From assembly GCF_000025725.1 (NCBI RefSeq), contig NC_013943.1, positions 1,240,001 to 1,304,000 of the forward strand: DNA of 64,000 nucleotides, given 5' to 3'. The notes beneath the pieces were generated by a model. The model had not been told where the DNA came from, did no database searches, and worked only from the letters and a program-made list of their open reading frames with translations. The DNA is from Denitrovibrio acetiphilus DSM 12809. GTDB lineage: Bacteria > Chrysiogenota > Deferribacteres > Deferribacterales > Geovibrionaceae. The first letter of the stretch is position 1; each line of letters starts with the position of its first letter. This document shows, one piece after another, positions 16,581-25,765 of the stretch. The position numbers and the translations under genes were made by a program.

Positions 16581-17273
16581 TTAATCTTCAATGTCAGCTT
16601 TCCACCCAGAGAAAATAGAGCTGATATCCCCTGCATGTGTACGGAAGTCAACGAGTACGGCGGCATACAGGTGTGCCATAAGGAATATTGCAATGACAAA
16701 TATTGAGAAGTAATGCAGATACCTTACCCATTGGTTGGACATCAGGGAGAATATTGATCCGAATATTGCATATGCTGTGCCGTCAGGGTTTATCTGAGAC
16801 CAGAGGGCGAATCCGCTGAATATCTGGAACATGAACACTAAAAATATCCCTATATATGCATATTGTGCCATAGGGTTGTGTGTAAGTACATGTTTCGGTT
16901 TTTTTTCCAGAAAGCAGTAGTACTTCAAATATGAGATGATATATTTTCTGTCATCTTTGTTGAACGGATTATAGAACGTCCTTATATGAGCGTATTTATT
17001 GCCAAGGAAAGCCCACATCCCTCGCACTATTATACTGGTGGTAAATATCATGGCAGTGAGGTAGTGTGTGTACCTTATACTGCCCATCATGTAAGGGTGG
17101 TCTACGGGGTTATGTTTAACGAAAGGATAATGTATGTATAGACCGGACATGACAAGGATGATGATACTGGCGACATTGACCCAGTGCGTTATTCTGATTG
17201 GTCCTTCCCAAACATATACAAAACCTCTGGCGGGACAGTTTTTGTACATTCTTTTTGCTTTTTTTGTTGCCAT
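16581..17273 (-). CDS. Ni/Fe-hydrogenase b-type cytochrome subunit (HyaC-like)
   Basis: A 230-residue integral membrane dihaem cytochrome b that passes electrons from a periplasmic uptake hydrogenase to quinone. Typical blocks: YVWEGPIRITHWVNVASI (first haem histidine), IRYTHYLTAMIF, GMWAFLGNKYA, HNPMAQYAYIGIFLVFMFQIFSGFALW, and RYLHYFSIFVIAIFLMAHLYAA. Four transmembrane helices. The gene stands alone: the hydrogenase at 26-31 kb already has its own HybB-type membrane subunit. It may serve another hydrogenase encoded elsewhere. A terminator lies at its 3' side. Confidence 0.87.
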   Translation of the reverse strand: MATKKAKRMYKNCPARGFVYVWEGPIRITHWVNVASIIILVMSGLYIHYPFVKHNPVDHPYMMGSIRYTHYLTAMIFTTSIIVRGMWAFLGNKYAHIRTFYNPFNKDDRKYIISYLKYYCFLEKKPKHVLTHNPMAQYAYIGIFLVFMFQIFSGFALWSQINPDGTAYAIFGSIFSLMSNQWVRYLHYFSIFVIAIFLMAHLYAAVLVDFRTHAGDISSIFSGWKADIED

Positions 17274-17444
17274 CTCCGCATTCCTCCATATCTTTTATAT
17301 GCTAATTGTAACGCTGTTTTGCACTTATGTCTAATAGATTTATAAGAAAATCGTGTTTTATTGCTGGTTGAAAAGTGTCAGAGGTTGTTGCGCGGGCTAA
17401 CTTTGTGGCTTTGGGCTATTAAATAGCGTTGCAGGGTTATTTAT

Positions 17445-18782
17445 ATGATGCTATATACTTTTAACCCGGAGAAAATGATGAGAGAGAAAAAATATCAGAT
17501 ATCCAAAAGACAGCTTATAGAGTGTCTTTCTTCTGCCCTGGAACTTATTAACCCGACGGTAGCAGGTCATAATCAGCGAGTAGCTCTTTTTTCAAAAGAG
17601 ATCGCAAAGGTCATGGGGCTGAGCGATGATGCTGTGAATGAAATCTATTATGCTGCATTACTGCACGATATCGGTGCTGCGCCGCTTACTATCAGAGAAA
17701 AGAACGACCTTATAGAATTTGATGTAAATATGCCGTATAAGCACTGCCTTATCGGTTATCTCTTGCTGAAAGACTATAAACCGTTTCAAAAGATTGCAGA
17801 GATAGTTCATTATCATCACTCGAACTGGCTGTATGGTGCCAACAGGACATTTGACGGTGAGATGATACCTGTTGGAAGCTATATAATACATCTTGCAGAC
17901 AGAGTGGATATACTCATCAGGCAGAATCAGCATATACTTCTTCAGAATCATAAGATTACTGACTATATAAAAAGCAGGGTTGGGAGTGTATTTGCTCCAG
18001 ATGCTGTGGCTGCCCTTGAAGTGCTCAGCACACAGGAATATTTCTGGCTGGGAGCAACGTCTAAGAGCTATTGCAATACATGTATGACAGCTAAACAGTC
18101 AGAAGAATATATCACACAGGGAGATCTGGAGCAGTTTACAAAGCTGGTATCTTTTGTCATAGATTTTAAGAGCCGGTTTACAGCTTCTCATTCTTGCGGG
18201 GTTTCCGCAGTGGCAAGGCTCATGGGGGAAGCTTTCGGTCTCTCCCGCAGCGACTGTGGAGAGCTCTCTATTGCAGGTAATCTGCACGATCTTGGCAAAC
18301 TCGTTGTGCCTAACGAAGTACTCGAAAAAAAAGGTGCTTTGAACACTGAAGACGAAGCATACATAAAGAGCCATTCGTATTTTACTTATTCTGTTCTTTC
18401 GCAGGTGGAGGAGATAAGCAATATCGCCTCGTATGCAGCACAGCATCATGAAAAGATAGACGGCAGCGGATATCCCTTTCACATCAGGGATGATGAGCTG
18501 AGTCCACAGTCAAGACTGCTTTCTGTCGCAGATATATTTACAGCTCTTGCGGAGGACAGACCTTACAGAAAAGGTATGCACAGAGAGGAACTTATGGCGG
18601 TTATGTATCAGATGGCGCAGAGTAAACATCTTGACTATGATATGGTAAAGATGGTGGATAACAACTTTAGCGACTTCGATCTGAAGAGGGACTCGATGCA
18701 GCAGTATGCCGTTGGCAAATACAAAAATTTCTGGAAAAACATAAACCGTACACTTGCAGGATATCGTGAGGAAGCAGGCTAG
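17445..18782 (+). CDS. Two-domain HD / HD-GYP protein
   Basis: A 445-residue cytosolic protein with two HD-type phosphohydrolase domains. The first (about residues 25-190) has GHNQRVALFSKEIA, LLHDIGAAPL and YHHSNWLYG. The second (about 235-410) is closer to HD-GYP: SHSCGVSAVARLMG, NLHDLGKLVVPNEVLEKKG, QHHEKIDGSGYPF and ADIFTALAEDRPYRK. HD-GYP proteins degrade c-di-GMP. The GYP triad region here reads GSGYPF. No sensor domain is visible; the first domain may be regulatory. Start uncertain: ATG 17445 (AGGG upstream) or ATG 17475/17478 (GGAG upstream). Confidence 0.85.
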   Translation: MMLYTFNPEKMMREKKYQISKRQLIECLSSALELINPTVAGHNQRVALFSKEIAKVMGLSDDAVNEIYYAALLHDIGAAPLTIREKNDLIEFDVNMPYKHCLIGYLLLKDYKPFQKIAEIVHYHHSNWLYGANRTFDGEMIPVGSYIIHLADRVDILIRQNQHILLQNHKITDYIKSRVGSVFAPDAVAALEVLSTQEYFWLGATSKSYCNTCMTAKQSEEYITQGDLEQFTKLVSFVIDFKSRFTASHSCGVSAVARLMGEAFGLSRSDCGELSIAGNLHDLGKLVVPNEVLEKKGALNTEDEAYIKSHSYFTYSVLSQVEEISNIASYAAQHHEKIDGSGYPFHIRDDELSPQSRLLSVADIFTALAEDRPYRKGMHREELMAVMYQMAQSKHLDYDMVKMVDNNFSDFDLKRDSMQQYAVGKYKNFWKNINRTLAGYREEAG

Positions 18783-18784
18783 GG

Positions 18785-19363
18785 TCACTCCAGAAGTTCT
18801 TCATATTCCGGCAGAACTTTCTCAATAAAGAATTGAACGCTTGTAAGGGGAGACTTTTTAAGCTTTTCCCGAATTTCTGAATATTTCTTTTTAAATGGCG
18901 GGTTGTTCCCAAGTTTTGTTTCTGTGAGGCACTCAAGCATTGCATCGATATTATCAGAATAACGCAGTATCTGCCCTTCGAGTGATTCATCTTTCCCATC
19001 GAAAATCATATCTCTGTACATGTCTCTGTACGGCGGTTCCATTTTGGAGAAGAGAAGCTCGTCGGCTATCATATTTTCGATGTCGTCCACTGCTGTTTTC
19101 ATCTTTGGGGTCATGTTTTTTACATTGCTGAGGATGTCCCCTGTGAATGCCTCCACAACGTCGTGGTTCAGGGCTTTTTTATAGAGTTTTTCCCAGTTTA
19201 CACTATTACCGTGCTCTTCTTCTATCATGCCGAGCATTTGTGCCACCTGAGTAACAAAGAATGAGTGTTCGGAAACGGAAGCGCGTATGTGCATAAAGTC
19301 ACTTGCCCATCTGCCGATGTTGTTCAGCTTTCTTGCTGCATAAAGAAATTGTGCCAGACCCAT
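18785..19363 (-). CDS. HD-domain nucleotidase, YfbR-like
   Basis: A 192-residue HD-domain phosphohydrolase. The metal-ligand histidines sit in SVSEHSFFVTQVAQML (residues 30-45) and KKALNHDVVEAFTGDI (residues 62-77); the downstream helix ILRYSDNIDAMLECL carries the last aspartate. This matches YfbR and relatives, 5'-deoxynucleotidases acting on dNMPs. It is convergent with the two-domain HD protein, the two stops being three bases apart. Substrate is inferred from family resemblance only. Confidence 0.82.
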   Translation of the reverse strand: MGLAQFLYAARKLNNIGRWASDFMHIRASVSEHSFFVTQVAQMLGMIEEEHGNSVNWEKLYKKALNHDVVEAFTGDILSNVKNMTPKMKTAVDDIENMIADELLFSKMEPPYRDMYRDMIFDGKDESLEGQILRYSDNIDAMLECLTETKLGNNPPFKKKYSEIREKLKKSPLTSVQFFIEKVLPEYEELLE

Positions 19364-19486
19364 ATTATATACTCCTGATGATAAAGAATATCGTCTTAAG
19401 ATTAATTATGTTAAGTAGTGATTTTGTTATTATATAGTGCTATATTATTCATTATACATCAATAACTCATTGCTTAAGGTTGGATT

Positions 19487-20740
19487 ATGAGATTTGATAA
19501 TTTTCTTGTGGGAAGGCAGCCTATTTTTGCTGTTGACGAATCTGTTTTCGGCTATGAATTTCTTTTTCGTAAAGCCGGAACAGATGAGCGTGCAGAGTTT
19601 TATGACCCTGTGACAGCTACCTCCAGAGTCCTGATTAATATCTTTCAGAATTTTGGTGTAAAATCCCTCACGTCCGGCAGAAAAGCGTTTATCAATGTTG
19701 ATGACAACATTATTATGCAGGATGTTCTTGATGTTTTGCCGAAAGAGAATTTGGTGCTGGAGATTGTTGAAACAACCAATGTTACCCCGGAAGTAATAAA
19801 TCGTATTGACGCTTATTATAGGGACGGGTATACATTTGCATTAGATGATTTTGTTCTGAATGCTGATTATTTTAGTATGTTTATGCCGCTTTTTTCCTAT
19901 GTGGAATATCTGAAGGTCGATATGAAAGAAAACTGTCTGGCTAAGATGGACAGGGTGGAAAAGATATTTCATGGCAGACACATGATGCTTTTGGCTGAAA
20001 AAGTTGAGACAAGAGAAGACTTTCTTTTTGCGAAGGATTGCGGATTTGAGCTTTATCAGGGGTTCTTTTTCGAGAAACCGGCTGTGATAGAGAAAAAGAA
20101 CATTGAACCTTCTAAAGCCTGCATACTGCGCTTGCTTTCAAAGCTGTCACAAAATACAGATATTGGCGAGATTGAAAGGGAGTTTCGGCTTCAGCCTGAG
20201 CTGACACTTAAACTCCTGAAACTTATAAATACATGCTCTTTTTGTCTGCGCCACGAGATAACCAGCATTAAGCACGCACTCAACCTGATAGGGCGCGAAG
20301 CAATGCGTAAATGGCTGACTATTATGCTTTATGCAGGCAAGAAAGGAGACCCGGTTAAGTCCACACTGCTGGAAACTTCCATGCTTAAGGCTCATATACT
20401 GGAGCTTCTTGCCAAGAAGGTTTTCGGTGATAACTATAGGGGACTTGCTGACGCTTTTTTTATTGGGCTTTTGTCACATCTGGATGTTATCCTCGGCATT
20501 TCAAAAGAAGAACTGCTTGAGATGATAAACGTAAGCGAAAAGATAAAACATGCTCTGCTTTATAAAGACAATGAGCTTGGCGAGCTTTTGGGACTGCTGG
20601 AAGCAACAGATGACATCCACAGTGATGTAAACCAGCATGTGCTGGATAAGCTGAAACTGTCTGAACAGGATATATCTGAGATTAAATTTGAAGGTCTTAA
20701 CTGGCTCGCTGATCAGCAGGAAATTTATAAGAATCTGTAA
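19487..20740 (+). CDS. EAL-HDOD signalling protein
   Basis: A 417-residue protein of the YuxH/CdgJ type: N-terminal EAL-like domain (about 5-205) and C-terminal HDOD domain (about 210-400). The EAL start is FLVGRQPIFAVDESVFGYEF; ALDDF, LKVDMKEN, LLAEKVETREDF and YQGFFFEKP follow, so most metal and acid residues are kept. However the EAL triplet is EFL and loop 6, normally DDFGTGYSS, reads DDFVLNADYFS, so phosphodiesterase activity is doubtful. The HDOD part includes LLKLINTCSF and LNLIGREAMRKWLTIM. Likely a c-di-GMP-responsive regulator of motility or surface functions. Confidence 0.87.
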   Translation: MRFDNFLVGRQPIFAVDESVFGYEFLFRKAGTDERAEFYDPVTATSRVLINIFQNFGVKSLTSGRKAFINVDDNIIMQDVLDVLPKENLVLEIVETTNVTPEVINRIDAYYRDGYTFALDDFVLNADYFSMFMPLFSYVEYLKVDMKENCLAKMDRVEKIFHGRHMMLLAEKVETREDFLFAKDCGFELYQGFFFEKPAVIEKKNIEPSKACILRLLSKLSQNTDIGEIEREFRLQPELTLKLLKLINTCSFCLRHEITSIKHALNLIGREAMRKWLTIMLYAGKKGDPVKSTLLETSMLKAHILELLAKKVFGDNYRGLADAFFIGLLSHLDVILGISKEELLEMINVSEKIKHALLYKDNELGELLGLLEATDDIHSDVNQHVLDKLKLSEQDISEIKFEGLNWLADQQEIYKNL

Positions 20741-20801
20741 AACACCAAAATAGTCTTGTTAATAGCGTAGACATTTTATAGCTCTAGGGGTATATTTTTT
20801 T

Positions 20802-21008
20802 ATGAGTATTAATATTGAGGAGTCGTTGTGCGGGTGTTGTCTTCATTTCAGGAGATTATTAATAACAGAGATGAAGAATACATTCAGTCTTAAATGTGCC
20901 TCTATGGGAAGGTATATAAAAACTCCTAAAAAATCGTGTAACTATTATGAACCGCTGACATGGGAAATTTTTCTGACAGAAGAGGACGGAGGCACTAATG
21001 AGAATTGA
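20802..21008 (+). CDS. Small cysteine-rich protein upstream of malic enzyme
   Basis: Not recognised. A 68-residue protein with Cys10, Cys12, Cys13, Cys27 and Cys40 and conserved-looking FSLKCASMGRYIKTPKKSCNYYE, suggestive of a small metal-binding fold. Its stop lies 11 bases inside the malic enzyme gene, so it is probably translationally coupled. The start is uncertain: ATG 20802 has only a distant AGGGG. The coupling and cysteine spacing argue that it is real, though it could be a chance frame. Confidence 0.55.
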   Translation: MSINIEESLCGCCLHFRRLLITEMKNTFSLKCASMGRYIKTPKKSCNYYEPLTWEIFLTEEDGGTNEN

Positions 21009-22338
21009 ATATTCTAATAAAGTCATAAAGACATTAAGAATCAAAATAATTGATAAGCCTGGTTATCTGGGCAATATTACATCGATCATAGGCGCAAACA
21101 GCACCATGATCGGGGATATTAAAACTGTACATCTCGGCAAAGGTTATAAAATAAGAGATATTGATATTTATGCTGACGAGAATAATGTGCTCGATAACAT
21201 CCTATCAAGTATTAAAGATTTCGAAGGCGCAGATGTTATAGAAGTTGTAGACGTTGTGGAGAAGATGCATGTTAATGGCAAAATTGCTGTTAAACCCACT
21301 GTAGACATTAACTCCATTGATGACCTCAAGATAATTTATACCCCGGGCGTAGCTTCCATATGCAAGAAAATTCATGACAATAAAGCACTTGCGGATAAGT
21401 ATACATCTATCAGAAATAATGTTGCAATAGTCACAAACGGAACAGCTATCCTTGGTCTTGGTGATATAGGCGCAGTTGCAGGAATGCCTGTGATGGAAGG
21501 GAAGGCTCTTCTGTTCAGTCTGCTTGCCGGCATAAACGGGTTTCCGATACTGCTGGAAACTCATAAACCTGAAGAAATCATAGAGACAGTAAAGCATATA
21601 GCCCCAACCTTCGGCGCTATTAAGCTCGAAGATATAAAAGCACCAGAATGCTTTGAAATAGAAGATAAATTGGATGCAATGCTAGATATTCCTGTTCTAC
21701 ACGACGATCAGCATGGTACTGCTGTTGTTGTGCTTGCAGCATTGCTGAACATTGCTAAATACACTTTTGTGAACCTGAAAGAGTCCAGTGTCGGGATAAT
21801 AGGTCTCGGTGCAGCAGGGACAGGTATCATGAAACTGCTTAAATCATACGGAATCAAAGAATTTAATGGTGTAGACCTTGACAAGTCAGCTCTTGAGCGT
21901 TTTGAATCCCTCGGCGGCAGTCCCAAAGATCTTCGCGGAGTAGTAGAGCAGTCTAAGATTGTCATAGCTACAACAGGATGCCCTGACCTTATAACACCGG
22001 ATATGATACAGCCGGGGCACGTCATACTTGCACTTTCTAACCCGAATCCGGAGATAGATCCTGATCTCGCAATGAAGCACGGCGCTATTTTTGCAGCAGA
22101 CGGAAAGTCTGTTAATAATGCATTGGCTTTCCCTGGTCTGTTCAAGGGTGCTTTGCAGGCTCATGCTTTTACTATTAATAACCAAATGAAAATCGCTGCG
22201 GCAAAAACCATAGCGTCTTTTGCTCTTGAGGGTGACCTTGTGCCAAACATCCTGGATAAAAAAGTTCATGAGGCTGTGGCAAAGGATGTTGAAGCGGCAG
22301 CATACAGAACAGGTGTCGCAAAAATATATGAAGATTAG
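20998..22338 (+). CDS. NAD(P)-dependent malic enzyme with N-terminal ACT domain
   Basis: A 446-residue malic enzyme, oxidising malate to pyruvate and CO2. An N-terminal ACT domain (about residues 8-85, [20 protein letters not shown]) precedes the catalytic part. The latter shows [29 protein letters not shown], the metal motif [13 protein letters not shown], the Rossmann loop [13 protein letters not shown] and [11 protein letters not shown]. The ACT domain suggests allosteric control by a small molecule, as in other bacterial ACT-malic enzymes. It precedes the TAXI-TRAP importer, which may supply a dicarboxylate, but the importer has its own promoter. Confidence 0.93.
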   Translation: MRIEYSNKVIKTLRIKIIDKPGYLGNITSIIGANSTMIGDIKTVHLGKGYKIRDIDIYADENNVLDNILSSIKDFEGADVIEVVDVVEKMHVNGKIAVKPTVDINSIDDLKIIYTPGVASICKKIHDNKALADKYTSIRNNVAIVTNGTAILGLGDIGAVAGMPVMEGKALLFSLLAGINGFPILLETHKPEEIIETVKHIAPTFGAIKLEDIKAPECFEIEDKLDAMLDIPVLHDDQHGTAVVVLAALLNIAKYTFVNLKESSVGIIGLGAAGTGIMKLLKSYGIKEFNGVDLDKSALERFESLGGSPKDLRGVVEQSKIVIATTGCPDLITPDMIQPGHVILALSNPNPEIDPDLAMKHGAIFAADGKSVNNALAFPGLFKGALQAHAFTINNQMKIAAAKTIASFALEGDLVPNILDKKVHEAVAKDVEAAAYRTGVAKIYED

Positions 22339-22495
22339 TTAACATAGGTTATAAACTTCAGACTGTTAATCCATAAGGCTTAACGAAAAGAAAACATTGA
22401 CAGTGTTAATATCCTATACAGTTTATGATTAAGTTTTGCTCAGTTATGCTTATGAATCTCTTGTTTGATAGTGCTTTAAATATGATCAAAAAAGA

Positions 22496-22524
22496 TTGAC
22501 AGGTTAACCTGAGTTTGGTTTACT
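22496..22524 (+). promoter_or_regulatory. Promoter of the TAXI-TRAP genes with a palindrome in the spacer
   Basis: Perfect -35 TTGACA (22496-22501), 17-base spacer, -10 TTTACT (22519-22524), 29 bases before the start codon of the binding protein. The 10-base palindrome AGGTTAACCT (22501-22510) begins on the last base of the -35 box and lies in the spacer, a position suited to a repressor. GGAGG precedes the ATG. Confidence 0.6.
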
Positions 22525-22552
22525 TTAATGTAATTTATGTTAGGAGGAAAGA

Positions 22553-23584
22553 ATGAAAAGACTTGCACTTTTGGCGCTTCTCGTAGTTTTTGTTGCATTT
22601 GGTTGCTCACAGCAGCCTGCACAGGAAAAGAAGGAGGAAGCAGCAGCTAAACCTTCAGGAGTTACTTATGTAACAATAGGTACTGGCGGCGTTACAGGAG
22701 TTTACTACCCAACTGGCGGCGCTATTAGCCGTATTGTTAATAAGAAAGCCGCTGAATATGGAATCAAAGCTACTGTTGAGTCAACAGGTGGTTCTGTTTA
22801 TAACATTAACGCTGTTCTCGCCGGCGACCTTGAATTCGGCGTCGCTCAGTCGGACAGACAGTCTCAGGCATATAACGGTCAGGCAGAATGGTCTGAAAGA
22901 GGACCTCAGACAAAACTTCGCTCTGTGTTCTCTATCTACCCTGAGCTTATAACTCTTATTGCTTCTGAGGCCAGTGGTATCAACTCTATTGAAGATCTTA
23001 AAGGTAAGATTGTAAACATAGGAAACCCTGGTTCCGGTCAGCTCCAGAATTCTAAAGATCTGTTTGAAGCTGCCGGATTTACAGAAGACGATATCAAAGC
23101 TGAGTACGCAAAAGCTGTTGAATCTCCAGGTCTCCTTCAGGATGAAAGAATTGATGCATTCTTCTATACTGTCGGTCACCCTAACGGTAACATCAAAGAG
23201 GCTACATCCGGACGTGTGAAGGTTAAGATTGTTCCTATTACAGGTAAAACAGCTGATAACCTCATTGCTAAATACCCATACTATGCAAAATCAAAAATCG
23301 CTATCTCCAACTACCCTACAGCAGTAAATGAATCTGATGTTGAGTCTGTTGGTGTTAAAGCTGTTTTCGTTACATCTTCAGATGTTTCCGAAGATGTAGT
23401 TTATGCGATCACAAAAGAAGTTTTTGAAAACTTTGAAGAATTCAAAAAACTTCACCCGGCATATGCCGTTATAACAAAAGAGAGCATGTTGGAAGGGCTT
23501 ACAGCTCCTATGCATAAAGGTGCTCTTAAATACTACAAAGAAGCAGGACTTGATCAGTACATCAAACCTGAACTTATGCAGTAA
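22553..23584 (+). CDS. TAXI family TRAP transporter solute-binding protein (lipoprotein)
   Basis: A 343-residue periplasmic binding protein of the TRAP-associated extracytoplasmic immunogenic type. The signal peptide ends VAFGC (Cys18), so it is lipid-anchored. The mature start VTYVTIGTGGVTGVYYPTGG is the family signature, followed by STGGSVYNINAVLAGDLEFGVAQSD and EDLKGKIVNIGNPGSG. TAXI proteins bind dicarboxylates or amino acids such as glutamate or alpha-ketoglutarate; the ligand here is unknown. Its permease gene follows after an intergenic hairpin. Confidence 0.93.
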   Translation: MKRLALLALLVVFVAFGCSQQPAQEKKEEAAAKPSGVTYVTIGTGGVTGVYYPTGGAISRIVNKKAAEYGIKATVESTGGSVYNINAVLAGDLEFGVAQSDRQSQAYNGQAEWSERGPQTKLRSVFSIYPELITLIASEASGINSIEDLKGKIVNIGNPGSGQLQNSKDLFEAAGFTEDDIKAEYAKAVESPGLLQDERIDAFFYTVGHPNGNIKEATSGRVKVKIVPITGKTADNLIAKYPYYAKSKIAISNYPTAVNESDVESVGVKAVFVTSSDVSEDVVYAITKEVFENFEEFKKLHPAYAVITKESMLEGLTAPMHKGALKYYKEAGLDQYIKPELMQ

Positions 23585-23608
23585 TTAACTACTTAGACAA
23601 ATATATTT

Positions 23609-23648
23609 GAGGGCAGTGTAAACAAACACAGCCCTCTTTTTCTTTTTT
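23609..23648 (+). terminator. Attenuating hairpin between TAXI binding protein and permease genes
   Basis: GAGGGC-AGTGT pairs with ACACA-GCCCTC (about 11 bp with a central mismatch), loop AAACAA, followed by a T-rich tract. It probably stops most transcripts so that the binding protein is made in excess over the permease. Confidence 0.8.
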
Positions 23649-23672
23649 TAATTTTTTTCGGGAGGGTACTGC

Positions 23673-25718
23673 ATGGCTAGAAAAATCAAAACCGCAGAAG
23701 AGATACTGAAGGAAGAAACGGGGGAGGTCAGATCACTGCGATCCTACGAAAGCTATCTTATCTCTACAATAGCAATAGCTTGGGCGTTCTTTCAGCTTTC
23801 TCTTGCCAGTTTTCTTATTTTGGATGGTACAAAGACGAGAGCAATCCACCTCGCTTTTGCTATGTCAATTTTGTTTTTAAGCATGCCTATTGTAAAAAGA
23901 CCACCCAGGTTTTTAAGATATTTTGCAGCTACAGACAAAATCCCTGTTAACGATTATATTTTTGCTATACTCGGTGCAGCCGCAGCGCTTTATATTGCTG
24001 TTGATGCTAACGGGCTGGCTATGAGAGCCGGTTTTCCCATTACCAGAGATGTTGTTTTTGGCTTTGCAACTGTGATACTTCTGCTTGAAGCAACTAGAAG
24101 ATCAATCGGACCGGCACTCACTATCATTGCGCTGGCTTTTTCCGCATATGCTTTTTTAGGACCGTATATGCCTCAGTTTATGGCTTTCAAAGGTGTTTCA
24201 CTCAATAAATATCTGAATCAGATTTCTCTTTCCACAGAGGGTATTTACGGTATACCTCTCGGGGTATCCGCTTCTATTGTCTATCTCTTTGTTCTGCTTG
24301 GGTCTATGCTTGATAAGGCTGGGGCGGGCAAATTTTTTATAGATATGTCTCTCTCACTTCTTGGAAGGTTTAAAGGCGGTCCGGCGAAAGCAGCAATCGT
24401 TGCTTCCGGTTTTACAGGGCTTGTTTCAGGCTCTAGTATTGCAAATATCGTTACAACAGGTACTTTTACAATTCCGCTGATGAAAAAGGTTGGTTATCCG
24501 GCAACAAAGGCTGCTGCAACGGAGGTTGCTGCTTCAACAGACGGTCAGCTCATGCCTCCGATAATGGGTGCTGCCGCTTTCATCATCGCAGAGTATGTGA
24601 ATGTTCCATATATAGAAGTGGTGAAGGCCGCTGCTGTTCCTGCTTTTGTTTCGTATTTTGCACTGTTCTATGTGACACATCTTGAAGCGAGCAAGCTCGG
24701 AATGAGAGGGCTCACTAAAGATGAATGCCCTAAATTTTTTGAAGTTATAAGGAATGGTGCTCACTATCTTATTCCGATATTCATGCTGGTATACGAGCTT
24801 GTTATTGTAAGACATTCACCTGAAATGGCTGCCTATAACGCTGTGCTCATACTTGCGCTGATCATTTTTTATCAGGAGATCAGAAAGGAGTTTAAAACAG
24901 GCGGCTCAAAGAATTTTGCCGCGGCTATGATAAACTCTATTAAGACAATAGGGAATGGGCTTATTGGTGGTTCCAGAAATATGGTTTCTGTTGCTCTCGC
25001 CACAGCTTCTGCCGGAATTATCGTCGGAGTAGTTGGCATGGGGATAGGCGGAATGATAACCCAGATAGTTGAAACTCTGGCTCAGGGTAATATCTTCCTT
25101 CTTCTTCTCATTACAGCGATAGCATCTCTGCTGCTTGGAATGGGGCTTCCTACCACCGCGACTTATATAGTAATGGCTTCGCTCACTGCGCCTATCATAG
25201 TTAACCTTGGGGCATCATACGGCTTCTTTATACCTCTTATGGCTGCGCATCTGTTCTGTTTCTACTTTGGTATTCTGGCTGATGACACGCCTCCGGTGGG
25301 GTTGGCCTCGTATGCCGCCGCCGCTATTGCGGATTCACCTCCGATAGCAACAGGTATTCAGGGCTTTACATATGACCTGAGAACAGCAATTATCCCTTTC
25401 ATGTTTGTGTTTAACACAGATTTGATACTCCATAACATTTATAGCTGGCCCTTAGGGATACTGATATTCGTTATGGCTTGTTTCGCTGCTTTTGCATTTA
25501 CAGCAGCTATCCAGGGGTGGTTTATCACCAAAAATAAATTCTGGGAAATTCCTTTCCTTCTTGCTACAGCCTTTATACTTTTCCGTCCGGGCACTTTGTT
25601 GCCTATACTAGGACTTGGGGAAGATATGAAATACTGGATGTATCTGATAGGAATGGCTTGTTTCGGGCTGATAGTGCTGGAACAAATGTTTCGTATACGT
25701 TTAGCAAAAAAAGCTTAG
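23673..25718 (+). CDS. TRAP transporter fused permease (4TM/12TM, DctQM type)
   Basis: A 681-residue inner-membrane protein combining the small (DctQ) and large (DctM) TRAP subunits. About sixteen hydrophobic segments can be traced. The large-subunit signatures are GLVSGSSIANIVTTGTFTIP, AASTDGQLMPPIMGAAAF and LLGMGLPTTATYIVMASLTA, and the C-terminal LFCFYFGILADDTPPVGLA. It imports the TAXI ligand using a sodium or proton gradient. GGGAGGG precedes the ATG. Downstream is a hairpin and then repeat copy B. Confidence 0.94.
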   Translation: MARKIKTAEEILKEETGEVRSLRSYESYLISTIAIAWAFFQLSLASFLILDGTKTRAIHLAFAMSILFLSMPIVKRPPRFLRYFAATDKIPVNDYIFAILGAAAALYIAVDANGLAMRAGFPITRDVVFGFATVILLLEATRRSIGPALTIIALAFSAYAFLGPYMPQFMAFKGVSLNKYLNQISLSTEGIYGIPLGVSASIVYLFVLLGSMLDKAGAGKFFIDMSLSLLGRFKGGPAKAAIVASGFTGLVSGSSIANIVTTGTFTIPLMKKVGYPATKAAATEVAASTDGQLMPPIMGAAAFIIAEYVNVPYIEVVKAAAVPAFVSYFALFYVTHLEASKLGMRGLTKDECPKFFEVIRNGAHYLIPIFMLVYELVIVRHSPEMAAYNAVLILALIIFYQEIRKEFKTGGSKNFAAAMINSIKTIGNGLIGGSRNMVSVALATASAGIIVGVVGMGIGGMITQIVETLAQGNIFLLLLITAIASLLLGMGLPTTATYIVMASLTAPIIVNLGASYGFFIPLMAAHLFCFYFGILADDTPPVGLASYAAAAIADSPPIATGIQGFTYDLRTAIIPFMFVFNTDLILHNIYSWPLGILIFVMACFAAFAFTAAIQGWFITKNKFWEIPFLLATAFILFRPGTLLPILGLGEDMKYWMYLIGMACFGLIVLEQMFRIRLAKKA

Positions 25719-25730
25719 TTTATATAAATT

Positions 25731-25765
25731 ACTTACCCCCGTGTATTTTATGCATGGGGGTAAGT
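25731..25765 (+). terminator. Hairpin downstream of TRAP permease
   Basis: ACTTACCCCC pairs with GGGGGTAAGT around a 15-base loop, 12 bases after the stop codon. The tail is only weakly T-rich, so termination efficiency is uncertain. Confidence 0.6.
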
